A stretch of DNA of 7,137 bases from Gammaproteobacteria bacterium (lineage in GTDB: Bacteria > Pseudomonadota > Gammaproteobacteria > Steroidobacterales > Steroidobacteraceae). The notes below the pieces were generated by a model. That model was not told the origin of the DNA. It ran no database searches and worked only from the letters and a program-made list of their open reading frames with translations. The first letter of the stretch is position 1, and every line of letters starts with the position of its first letter. Location of the stretch: NCBI GenBank assembly GCA_030040235.1, contig JASHUC010000425.1:1-7137 (forward strand), in the 5' to 3' direction. Shown here in pieces: positions 1-6,383 of this stretch. Both the position numbers and the translations under genes were made by a program.

Positions 1-4
1 CGGA

Positions 5-1354
5 TCACTTCACGGCCGCGAGCGCATCGGCGATCCGTGCGACGGCGGTGAGCTCGAGCCCTTCGAGCCGCTGGCGCGGCACATTCTCACGCGGCACGAT
101 GGCCCGCTTGAATCCCTGCTTGTGCGCCTCGCGCAGCCGCTCCTCCCCGTAGGCGACCGGCCGCACCTCCCCGGTCAAGCCGATCTCACCGAAGGCGACG
201 ACGGAACGATCGAGCGGGCGGTCCTCGAGGCTCGAGGCGAGCGCCAGAACGACCGGCAGATCCCAGGCAGTCTCGGTGATCTCGATGCCCCCGACGACGT
301 TGACGAAGACGTCGTGCTCCTGGAGCGAGACCCGCGCATGCCGGTGCAGCACCGCGAGCAGCATCGCAAGCCGGTTGGCATCGAGGCCTTGGGCGATGCG
401 TCTCGGGGCGCCGAAGCGCATCGGATCGACGAGCCCCTGCAGCTCGATCAGGAGCGGCCGTCCGCCCTCGCGGGTGATCGTGACGATGCTCCCCGGCGCG
501 GGATCGGGCCCGCGTGCGAGGAACAGCGCCGCGGGATTGCGCACCTCCTTCAGCCCGCTCCCGGTCATGGCGAAGAAGCCGAGCTCGCCAGCCGCTCCGA
601 AGCGATTCTTGGTCGCCCTCACCACGCGGTAGCGGCTGCTCACCTCGCTCTCGAAGTACAGGACCGTATCGACCAGATGCTCGAGCACCCGGGGACCGGC
701 GAGCGTGCCCTCCTTGGTGAGGTGCCCGACGATGACCACGGCCGTGCCACTCGATTTGGCAAACCGCACGAGCTCCGCCGTACACTCCCGCAGCTGCGAG
801 ACCCCCCCGGCGCTCGCCGGCACGTTTGCCCATTGAAGTGTCTGAATCGAATCGATGACGAGGAGCACTGCCTTCTGCCGAGCGGCCTGCGCCGTCACGG
901 TTTCGAGGTCCGTTTCGGCAGCCACGGCCAGCCGCTGCCCGGGGAGTCCCAGACGTTGCGCCCGAAGGCTCACCTGCGCGATGGATTCCTCCCCGCTCGC
1001 ATACAGCACGTCGTGCTCCCCGGCGACGTGGGCCGCGACTTGCAGCAGCAGCGTGGACTTGCCGATCCCCGGGTCCCCGCCGAGTAGACTCACGGAGCCC
1101 TTGACGATGCCCCCGCCCAATACCCGGTCGAGCTCGGAGTGTCCGGTGTGCAGCCGCTCGCCCGCCTCCTCCACGGCGTACCCGAGTGCGCGGGGTGCTG
1201 AGGCGGCCGGCCGGGACGAGGCGGGAGCGCGGGGCCTCATGCGCTCGCTGAGAGCGTTCCAGGCGTCGCAGTGGGGACAGCGGCCCTGCCACTTGGGCGA
1301 CTGGCCCCCGCAGGCCTCGCAGACGAAGATAGGGACCGCGGAACGGGTGGCCAT
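5..1354 (-). CDS. radA: RadA, DNA repair/branch-migration ATPase
   Basis: RadA (Sms) is a RecA-like ATPase that processes recombination intermediates and drives branch migration. The 449-residue product has the full family architecture: an N-terminal C4 zinc finger (Cys12, 15, 26, 29), a RecA-type core with Walker A GGDPGIGKST (about 92-101) and Walker B LLVID (about 164-168), the RadA-specific KNRFG motif (249-253), and a Lon-like C-terminal domain from about 290 to the end. Length agrees with the E. coli protein (about 460). I chose the ATG at 1354 because the protein then begins MATRSAVPIFVCEACGG, placing the zinc finger where relatives have it; an in-frame TTG at 1402 would add 16 residues without a ribosome-binding site. 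The Shine-Dalgarno at 1354 is itself weak (AGAAAG-like). It is divergent from the phosphatase gene. Its downstream neighbour lies outside the window. Function is known from the family; motifs are seen directly. Confidence 0.96.
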   Translation of the reverse strand: MATRSAVPIFVCEACGGQSPKWQGRCPHCDAWNALSERMRPRAPASSRPAASAPRALGYAVEEAGERLHTGHSELDRVLGGGIVKGSVSLLGGDPGIGKSTLLLQVAAHVAGEHDVLYASGEESIAQVSLRAQRLGLPGQRLAVAAETDLETVTAQAARQKAVLLVIDSIQTLQWANVPASAGGVSQLRECTAELVRFAKSSGTAVVIVGHLTKEGTLAGPRVLEHLVDTVLYFESEVSSRYRVVRATKNRFGAAGELGFFAMTGSGLKEVRNPAALFLARGPDPAPGSIVTITREGGRPLLIELQGLVDPMRFGAPRRIAQGLDANRLAMLLAVLHRHARVSLQEHDVFVNVVGGIEITETAWDLPVVLALASSLEDRPLDRSVVAFGEIGLTGEVRPVAYGEERLREAHKQGFKRAIVPRENVPRQRLEGLELTAVARIADALAAVK

Positions 1355-1427
1355 GGGGGCGCTTTCTGTGACCGGTCGCTCGGACAGGTGCCGCGCAGAC
1401 AATGCTAGCTTATGCGACCAAGAATGG

Positions 1428-1454
1428 GGGGCGCCGGCCGGAGCATGGCGCCCC
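1428..1454. repeat. GC-rich 8-bp perfect inverted repeat in the radA/phosphatase divergent region
   Basis: GGGGCGCC (1428-1435) and GGCGCCCC (1447-1454) are perfect reverse complements separated by 11 bases. If transcribed towards radA it would form a strong hairpin in a long 5' leader about 75 bases before the radA ATG. No T-tract follows on either strand, so it does not look like an intrinsic terminator. It could be a protein-binding palindrome, a leader structure or chance in GC-rich DNA. No convincing -10/-35 pair for either divergent gene could be placed around it. Confidence 0.4.
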
Positions 1455-1532
1455 GCTTTGGGGGGGCAGACTTCAGTGAATACGACGCAAACGGCGCTGG
1501 GCGGGCCGCCCGGCAGCCGGCGGTCAGTCTAG

Positions 1533-1548
1533 CGTGACAGACGTCACA
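1533..1548. promoter_or_regulatory. CRP/Vfr/Clp-like operator upstream of the PP2C gene
   Basis: The sequence CGTGA-CAGACG-TCACA matches the CRP-family consensus TGTGA-N6-TCACA at 9 of 10 defined positions. The core is also a perfect GTGAC-N4-GTCAC inverted repeat (1534-1547). Its centre lies about 55 bases before the phosphatase ATG and about 186 bases before the radA ATG. A class II arrangement would put the transcript start near 1582, but no good -10 hexamer is visible there, so activation versus repression cannot be called. The match is seen in the sequence; the identity of the regulator is inference. Confidence 0.45.
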
Positions 1549-1595
1549 GTTTTGGCGGATGTCGGGAAGGTGACAGCCGAGGTGGAGACCGGGGA

Positions 1596-2420
1596 ATGAG
1601 CTTGCGAGGCAAGCTGCGCTTCGTCGGTGAAACCGACGTCGGCAAGGTGCGCGAGCACAACGAGGACACGATCGCCTTCGACCCGGAGATCGGGCTGCTG
1701 GTCATCGCCGACGGCATGGGCGGGTACAACGCCGGCGAGGTCGCGAGCGGCATCGCCGTGAAGACCATCGTCAACCTGGTGCGCGAGTCGGTCGAGCGGG
1801 AGGACCTGCGCGTCAACGATGCCGAGACCGGCATGTCGCGCTCGAGCATCATCCTGCGGGACGCCATTCACCGGGCAAACAAGATCATCTATCAAACGGC
1901 CAAAACGCAGCCTCAATGCGAGGGCATGGGCACTACCGTGGTGAGCGCCCTGTTCTTCGACAACAAGATGGCGGTCGCGCACGTCGGGGATTCGCGGATG
2001 TACCGCCTGCGCAACGATAAGTTCGAGCAGGTCACCATGGATCACTCGTTGCTGCAGGAGCTCGTCGATCGGGGGTTCTATTCAGCCGAGGAGGCGCAGC
2101 GCGCCGCAAACAAGAACTACGTCACACGCGCGCTCGGGGTCGAGCCCAACGTGGACGTGGAGGTGCAGGAGGTCGCAGTTCACAAGGGCGACTTCTACAT
2201 CTTGTGCTCCGACGGCCTCTCGGACATGGTAGAAGATGACGACATTCACTTAACGATCAGCACCTTTGGTGATAACCTGGATACGGTAGCTAAGCAGTTG
2301 ATTCAGCTGTCGAATGACAATGGGGGTCGTGACAATATCTCCGTGGTCATGGCTCACGTGGCGGAGGCTTTCCCGGCCAACAAGGGAATTCTCGACAAGA
2401 TCCTGGGCTGGCTGGGGTAG
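1596..2420 (+). CDS. PP2C-family (Stp1/PrpC-like) Ser/Thr protein phosphatase
   Basis: A 274-residue soluble metal-dependent (Mn/Mg) protein phosphatase that would remove phosphate from Ser/Thr of proteins. All bacterial PP2C motifs are present in order: REHNED (20-24), ADGMGG with metal ligand Asp39, GMGTTVVSA (110-118), HVGDSRMYR with Asp132, DHSL (149-152), VTRALG (176-181), LCSDGLSDMV with Asp206, and DNISVVMA with Asp246. The catalytic core fills the whole length, with no membrane segment or signal peptide. Start: ATG at 1596 with GGTGGAG (1581-1587) 8 bases upstream. An extra stretch of about 15 residues (roughly 66-80) follows the first helix after the DGMGG motif. The FHA gene follows after 15 bases, almost certainly in one operon, pointing to a phosphorylation-signalling pair. 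The partner kinase is not in this window, so substrates are unknown. Bases 2231-2340 are distinctly AT-richer than the surroundings. The family call is firm; an exact name is not. Confidence 0.95.
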   Translation: MSLRGKLRFVGETDVGKVREHNEDTIAFDPEIGLLVIADGMGGYNAGEVASGIAVKTIVNLVRESVEREDLRVNDAETGMSRSSIILRDAIHRANKIIYQTAKTQPQCEGMGTTVVSALFFDNKMAVAHVGDSRMYRLRNDKFEQVTMDHSLLQELVDRGFYSAEEAQRAANKNYVTRALGVEPNVDVEVQEVAVHKGDFYILCSDGLSDMVEDDDIHLTISTFGDNLDTVAKQLIQLSNDNGGRDNISVVMAHVAEAFPANKGILDKILGWLG

Positions 2421-2435
2421 ATTGAAGAGGCGCGC

Positions 2436-3152
2436 ATGGCAAGGTTGGTACTGAGCCTAGATGGCCAGGTAATGGCCGAGTACAACATGAACAAGGAGCG
2501 CTATACGGTCGGGCGGCTGCCGGACAACGACATCCGCATCGACAACAATGCCGTGAGCGGCCACCACTCCCTCATCATCAACATCCTCAACGATTCGTTC
2601 CTCGAGGATCTGAACAGCACCAACGGCACCTACGTCAACGGCAAGCTGATCAAGAAGCACGCTCTACAGCACGGCGATGTGATCACGGTCGGACATCATC
2701 AACTGCGATTCGTCGAGGACGACGAGGCGCAGGACGAGTTTGAAAAGACCATGGTGATCCAGCCGTCGGCGCGCCCCGTCGAGAAGGTGCGCCACGCGCG
2801 AGAGACCGTCGAGAAGGCTGCCTCGAACACCCCTCCGGGGGCTGCGGCCGGCGCGAACGGCGCCGACGGCCACGCGGCGCTCAAGAAGGCGAAGCTGCAG
2901 GTGCTCTCGGGCGCATTCGCCGGCCGCGAGCTCGAGTTGAGCAAGGCGCTCACGACGCTCGGCCGGCCGGGCGTACAGGTGGCCGCGATCACCCGCAGGT
3001 CCGACGGCTATTTCATCGTGCACGTCGACAGTGAGAAGGAAAACGACTTTCCGCTCGTGAACGGAGCACCGATCGGCTCGGCCGCCAAGCGCTTGGCCGA
3101 CAACGACGTGATTCAGCTCGCCGGCGTGAAGATGGGGTTCTTCGAGGGTTAG
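2436..3152 (+). CDS. FHA-domain protein with N-terminal canonical FHA and C-terminal degenerate FHA-like domain
   Basis: A 238-residue soluble protein that should recognise phosphothreonine peptides. The N-terminal FHA domain (about 3-93) has every signature: GR at 26-27, the SxxH motif at Ser41-His44, NSTNG at 60-64 and the closing HGDVITVGHHQLRF (79-92). A charged then Ala/Gly-rich linker (about 95-150) contains EKTMVIQ, where Thr105 is followed by Ile at +3, an FHA-type pT-x-x-I context. Residues 153-236 look like a second FHA fold: GR at 176-177, VNG at 208-210 and DNDVIQLAGVKMGFF near the end align with the first domain, but SxxH is replaced by TRRS and the NG turn is lost, so it probably does not bind phosphate normally. 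Start: ATG at 2436, with GAAGAGG (2424-2430) 5 bases upstream. It sits 15 bases after the phosphatase gene, suggesting co-expression, and ends 19 bases from the convergent alr stop. Role as an adaptor or switch is inferred. Confidence 0.92.
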   Translation: MARLVLSLDGQVMAEYNMNKERYTVGRLPDNDIRIDNNAVSGHHSLIINILNDSFLEDLNSTNGTYVNGKLIKKHALQHGDVITVGHHQLRFVEDDEAQDEFEKTMVIQPSARPVEKVRHARETVEKAASNTPPGAAAGANGADGHAALKKAKLQVLSGAFAGRELELSKALTTLGRPGVQVAAITRRSDGYFIVHVDSEKENDFPLVNGAPIGSAAKRLADNDVIQLAGVKMGFFEG

Positions 3153-3171
3153 CCCGCACCCCGAGGGTCAA

Positions 3172-4248
3172 TCAGATCGTCTCGCGCGGCACACGCGCAC
3201 GCACCCCGCAGATCAACTCGTAGGGGATCGTGCCTGCGTGTGCCGCCACCTCCCCTACCTCGAGTCCGCGGCCCCAGAGCACGCAGCGCGTGCCTACTTC
3301 CACCTCGGGCAGGTGCGTCACATCCACCGCGATCATGTCCATCGCCACCCGCCCGACGAGCGGGGCGCGCCGGCCGTTGACGAGCACGGGGGCACCGGTT
3401 GCGAGGCTGCGCAGCAGACCGTCGCCGTAGCCTCCGGCGAGGATCGCGATCCGCGCCTCGGCGGGCGCAGTCCAGGCGCCGCCGTAGCCGACCGTCTCCC
3501 CCCGCGGCACGCGCCGCACCGTGATGACGCTCGAGGCGAGCGTCATCACCGGGATCAGGCCGAAGGCCGCACTGGATTCGGCGGCAAACGGCGAGATGCC
3601 GTAGAGCGCGAGACCCGGCCGAACCCAGTCGCCGCACCCGCCGTCCCAGCCGAGGATGCCGGCCGAGTTGCCGATGCTGCACACGAGCCCGAGCCCCTTC
3701 GTGAGCGCTTCAAAGCGCTCGAGCTGCGCGCGGGTCATCGGGCAGTCGCGCTCATCCGCGCGCGCGAGGTGCGTCATGAGCCGGATCTCCGCCGGTGGCG
3801 CGCGCAAGCTCCGCACGCGCTCGAGCACCGCACCAAACTCCTCGGGGCGGAACCCGAGGCGGTTCATGCCGGTATCCACCTTGAGCCACACGACGAGGCG
3901 GTGCGCGCCCGCGAACTGCTCGAGGAGCGAGACCTGAAGAGGATCGTGCACGACGATCTCGAAACCGGCCTCCGCCGCCTGCGCGAGCTGCTCCTTGCTG
4001 AACACGCCCTCGAGCAGCACGATCGTCTGGCGCACGCCGGCCTCGCGCAGCGCGAGCGCCTCATCGAGCCGCGCGACGGCGAAGGCATCCGCCTCCGACA
4101 GCGCGAGCGCCGTCGGCACCAGGCCATGCCCGTAGGCGTTCGCTTTGACGACCGCCATGACGCGCGAGCCGGGCGCTCGACTGCGAATCTGGCGGAGATT
4201 GTTCCTGAGCGCGCTCGTGTCGATGATGGCGCGGATCAGCTGCGTCAC
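3172..4248 (-). CDS. alr: Alanine racemase (PLP-dependent)
   Basis: Interconverts L- and D-alanine with pyridoxal phosphate, supplying D-Ala for peptidoglycan in the cytoplasm. The 358-residue protein is full length for the family. The PLP-binding lysine is Lys35 in VVKANAYGHG, and the second catalytic base is Tyr255 in ETVGYGGAW. Cofactor-pocket and active-site motifs SIGNSAG (191-197), RPGLALYG (210-217) and GRVAMDMIAVD (299-309) are intact, giving an N-terminal TIM-barrel and a C-terminal beta domain. The start is a GTG at 4248 that shares GTGA with the dnaB stop (4-base overlap), so translation is probably coupled to dnaB. The dnaB-alr adjacency is the E. coli arrangement and favours the housekeeping Alr over a catabolic DadX. 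A weak GAGGG Shine-Dalgarno lies inside the end of dnaB. No terminator is visible in the 19 bases before the convergent FHA gene. Confidence 0.97.
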   Translation of the reverse strand: MTQLIRAIIDTSALRNNLRQIRSRAPGSRVMAVVKANAYGHGLVPTALALSEADAFAVARLDEALALREAGVRQTIVLLEGVFSKEQLAQAAEAGFEIVVHDPLQVSLLEQFAGAHRLVVWLKVDTGMNRLGFRPEEFGAVLERVRSLRAPPAEIRLMTHLARADERDCPMTRAQLERFEALTKGLGLVCSIGNSAGILGWDGGCGDWVRPGLALYGISPFAAESSAAFGLIPVMTLASSVITVRRVPRGETVGYGGAWTAPAEARIAILAGGYGDGLLRSLATGAPVLVNGRRAPLVGRVAMDMIAVDVTHLPEVEVGTRCVLWGRGLEVGEVAAHAGTIPYELICGVRARVPRETI

Positions 4249-5648
4249 CGCAAGATGCCCTCGGCGTAGGACTCGGGCGCGTAGTTCACGAAGCGCGTGT
4301 ACTGGCCCTGGAAGGTGAGCAGGAAGGTGCCGATCTCGCCGTTGCGGTGCTTGGCGACATCGATCTCGGCAATGCCCTTCTTGGTGGTGTCCCGGTTGTA
4401 GACCTCGTCGCGATAGATGAGCAGGATGATGTCTGCATCCTGTTCCAAACTCCCGCTCTCGCGCAGATCCGACATCACCGGCTTCTTGTGCTCTCGCTGC
4501 TCGACGCTGCGATTGAGCTGCGACAGCGCAATGACAGGGACCGCGAGTTCCTTGGCGAGCACTTTGAGTCCGCGCGAGATCTCCGCGATCTCCGTGGCCC
4601 GATTCTCCTGCGTTCCCGGCACGTGCATGAGCTGCAGATAGTCCACCACGACGAGGCTCAACCCGTGCTCGCGCTTGATGCGCCGCGCACGAGCCCGAAG
4701 CTCGGTCGGCGTGAGCGCCGGCGTCTCATCGATGAAGATCTTCGCCTCGGAGAGCTGACTGGTCGCTCCGGTGATGCGCACCCAGTCCTCATCCGAGATA
4801 CGCCCGCTGCGCAAGCTCCCGAGCGGCACGCTGCCGATCGAGGAGAGCATGCGCGTGAGCACCTGCTCGGAGGGCATCTCCATGCTGAAGATCGCGGTGG
4901 ACGCGCGGATGGTCGGGTTGATCGCCGCATACTCGGCCATGTTGACCGCGAGCGAGGTCTTCCCCATGGAGGGACGGCCTGCGACGATGATCAAATCCCC
5001 GGGACGCAGGCCGCCCGTCAGCTTGTCGAAATCCGCAAAGCCCGTGGCAAGGCCACGCAGCTTGTCGGGATTCGTGTGCCACTCGTCGATCTGATCGATG
5101 ACGGCGGGCAGCAAGGTGCGAACGGCAACCGCGCCTTCACGCCCGCGGGTTCCCGATTCTGCGATCTCGAAGACGCCCTGCTCGGCACGATCCACGAGGT
5201 CCCGAGCGCTCGCGCCTTCGCTATTGAACACCGAGGCCGCGATGTCCGTGCCGACCTGGATGAGCCGGCGCAGCAGCGAGCGCTCGCGCACGATGTCGGC
5301 GTAGGCGCGCACGTTCGCGGCGGTCGGTGTGTCGCGGGCCAGCGTCCCGAGATAGGCGATCCCGCCCGCCTCCTCCAGCCGGCCGCTGCGCTCGAGGTGC
5401 TCGGAGACCGTGACGACATCGCAGGGCTTACCGGTTGCCGCGAGCGCTCCGATGCTCTCGAAGATGAGGCGGTGATCGGGCCGGTAGAAGTCCTCGGCGC
5501 GCACCGCATCGGCGACGTGATCCCAGGCACTCGACTCGATGAGCAAACTGCCGAGCACGGCTTGCTCGGCCTCGAGCGAGTGAGGGGGCGTGCGAACGTC
5601 GACGACGGCGTTATCGAGACTGCGGCGCGCTTTGGCGGGACCGGCCAC
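4245..5648 (-). CDS. dnaB: Replicative DNA helicase DnaB
   Basis: The hexameric 5'-3' helicase that unwinds the chromosome ahead of the replisome and recruits primase. At 467 residues it matches E. coli DnaB (471). The N-terminal domain (about 20-125) begins PPHSLEAEQAVLGSLL. The RecA-like C-terminal domain (about 195-460) has Walker A GRPSMGKT (224-231, Lys230), catalytic Glu257 in FSMEMPS, Walker B LVVVDYLQL (332-340), the DNA-binding/H3 region around SQLNRSVEQR (376-385), DLRESGSLEQDAD (394-406), and the probable arginine finger Arg435 in KHRNG. No intein interrupts the P-loop or other motifs. The GTG at 5648 is the only plausible start and gives the E. coli-like MAG beginning, but its Shine-Dalgarno is poor. 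The gene is 49 bases after rplI on the same strand and overlaps alr by 4 bases. Whether it is co-transcribed with the ribosomal genes or has its own promoter cannot be seen. Confidence 0.98.
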   Translation of the reverse strand: MAGPAKARRSLDNAVVDVRTPPHSLEAEQAVLGSLLIESSAWDHVADAVRAEDFYRPDHRLIFESIGALAATGKPCDVVTVSEHLERSGRLEEAGGIAYLGTLARDTPTAANVRAYADIVRERSLLRRLIQVGTDIAASVFNSEGASARDLVDRAEQGVFEIAESGTRGREGAVAVRTLLPAVIDQIDEWHTNPDKLRGLATGFADFDKLTGGLRPGDLIIVAGRPSMGKTSLAVNMAEYAAINPTIRASTAIFSMEMPSEQVLTRMLSSIGSVPLGSLRSGRISDEDWVRITGATSQLSEAKIFIDETPALTPTELRARARRIKREHGLSLVVVDYLQLMHVPGTQENRATEIAEISRGLKVLAKELAVPVIALSQLNRSVEQREHKKPVMSDLRESGSLEQDADIILLIYRDEVYNRDTTKKGIAEIDVAKHRNGEIGTFLLTFQGQYTRFVNYAPESYAEGILR

Positions 5649-5684
5649 GTTCGTTTGAGCGAGTCTTGAGGGCGCGGCGGCTCG

Positions 5685-5697
5685 TCGGCGATGCCGA
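5685..5697 (-). repeat. Short inverted repeat directly after the rplI stop
   Basis: TCGGC (5685-5689) and GCCGA (5693-5697) pair perfectly around a 3-base loop, immediately downstream of the rplI TGA on the minus strand. No run of T follows, so it is not a convincing intrinsic terminator. It may weakly attenuate or stabilise the ribosomal-protein mRNA end, or be chance. Confidence 0.25.
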
Positions 5698-6147
5698 TCA
5701 TTCCTCGGCGATGATGGTCACGGGAAGATGCACATTCACGTCCGCGTGCAGGTGCAGATCGACCACGTGCTCCCCGACGGTGCGCAGCGGACCGTTCGGC
5801 AAGCGCACTTCGCTGCGCGCGATGGGATGCCCCGCGCGCGTGCATGCCTCGGCGATGTCGCTCGTACCGATCGAGCCGAACAGCTTGCCCTCGGTGCCTG
5901 CCTTGGCGGTGATCGTCAGGCGGAAATCCTGAAGTCCCGCGGCGCGATCCTCGGCGGAGGTCGCTTGCTCGCGGGCGATGCGCTCGAGCTCGGCGCGACG
6001 CGCCTCGAACTTCGCGACGTTGCCGGCCGTTGCGAGCGTCGCCTTACCTTGCGGGAGGAGGAAATTGCGGCCGAACCCGGAGCGCACCTTGACCCGGTCT
6101 CCGATGTTGCCGAGATTGGCGATCTTCTCGAGAAGAATGACTTCCAC
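5698..6147 (-). CDS. rplI: 50S ribosomal protein L9 (bL9)
   Basis: A primary 23S rRNA-binding protein of the large subunit, projecting near the L1 side and limiting frameshifting and mis-stacking of ribosomes. The 149-residue product has exactly the E. coli length. The N-terminal RNA-binding domain shows the L9 signature ([13 protein letters not shown], about 24-36), followed by the long connecting helix ([15 protein letters not shown] and onward, about 47-70) and the C-terminal domain with [10 protein letters not shown] and [16 protein letters not shown]. The start is a GTG at 6147, giving [13 protein letters not shown]. The frame stays open upstream to 6354, but that stretch lies in rpsR coding sequence and resembles nothing in L9. 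The Shine-Dalgarno (GAGG, 6157-6160) overlaps the rpsR stop codon, pointing to coupled translation. Confidence 0.98.
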   Translation of the reverse strand: MEVILLEKIANLGNIGDRVKVRSGFGRNFLLPQGKATLATAGNVAKFEARRAELERIAREQATSAEDRAAGLQDFRLTITAKAGTEGKLFGSIGTSDIAEACTRAGHPIARSEVRLPNGPLRTVGEHVVDLHLHADVNVHLPVTIIAEE

Positions 6148-6156
6148 GGCTTGCAG

Positions 6157-6161
6157 CCTCA
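6157..6161 (-). promoter_or_regulatory. rplI ribosome-binding site overlapping the rpsR stop codon
   Basis: Read on the minus strand, TGAGG combines the rpsR TGA (6161-6159) with the GAGG Shine-Dalgarno of rplI (6160-6157), 9 bases before the GTG start at 6147. A ribosome finishing rpsR would sit on the rplI initiation region, which suits re-initiation and equal output of S18 and L9. It also decides the rplI start. Confidence 0.6.
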
Positions 6162-6383
6162 GTGCTGGTCGGTGTAAGGCAGCAGCGCGAGGAATCGGGC
6201 GCGCTTGATCGCGGTGGCGAGCTGGCGCTGATAGAAGGACTTGGTCCCCGTGATGCGGCTCGGAACGATCTTTCCGGTCTCGGTGATGTAGCCCTTCAGC
6301 GTGCCGAGATCCTTGTAGTCGATGTACTTCACACCCTCGGCGGTGAAGCGGCAAAACTTCTTACGGCGGGAAAACCGGCTCAT
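6159..6383 (-). CDS. rpsR: 30S ribosomal protein S18 (bS18)
   Basis: A small-subunit platform protein that binds 16S rRNA as a heterodimer with S6. The 74-residue protein aligns end to end with E. coli S18 (75): [11 protein letters not shown] (8-18), [10 protein letters not shown] (21-30), the hallmark [11 protein letters not shown] (37-47) and [22 protein letters not shown]. It has the single-cysteine form, without paired CxxC zinc ligands. The ATG at 6383 overlaps the rpsF TGA in an ATGA junction, and GGAGAG (6390-6395) sits 6 bases upstream inside rpsF. E. coli has priB between rpsF and rpsR; here there is no room for it. Confidence 0.98.
   Translation of the reverse strand: MSRFSRRKKFCRFTAEGVKYIDYKDLGTLKGYITETGKIVPSRITGTKSFYQRQLATAIKRARFLALLPYTDQH

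Noticed and set aside
122..1087. Long open frame on the plus strand antisense to radA
   Set aside because: Compositional shadow of radA: charged, low-information translation with no family motif.
1355..1402. TTG start adding 16 residues to RadA
   Set aside because: There is no ribosome-binding site before it, and homologues place the zinc finger about a dozen residues from the start, as the ATG at 1354 does.
3238..4269. Open frame of 343 codons on the plus strand antisense to alr
   Set aside because: Shadow of alr, whose catalytic motifs are complete on the other strand.
4890..4990. Possible intein in the DnaB P-loop, a frequent insertion site
   Set aside because: The Walker A region reads straight through GRPSMGKTSL, and total length equals intein-free DnaB.
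4347..5669. Long open frame (440 codons) on the plus strand antisense to dnaB
   Set aside because: High-GC third positions of dnaB create open antisense frames. The translation has no recognisable motif, while the minus strand encodes an intact DnaB.
6148..6354. N-terminal extension of rplI to give a 218-residue protein
   Set aside because: The extension is an out-of-frame reading of rpsR. With the GTG at 6147 the protein is 149 residues, as in E. coli, with a ribosome-binding site.
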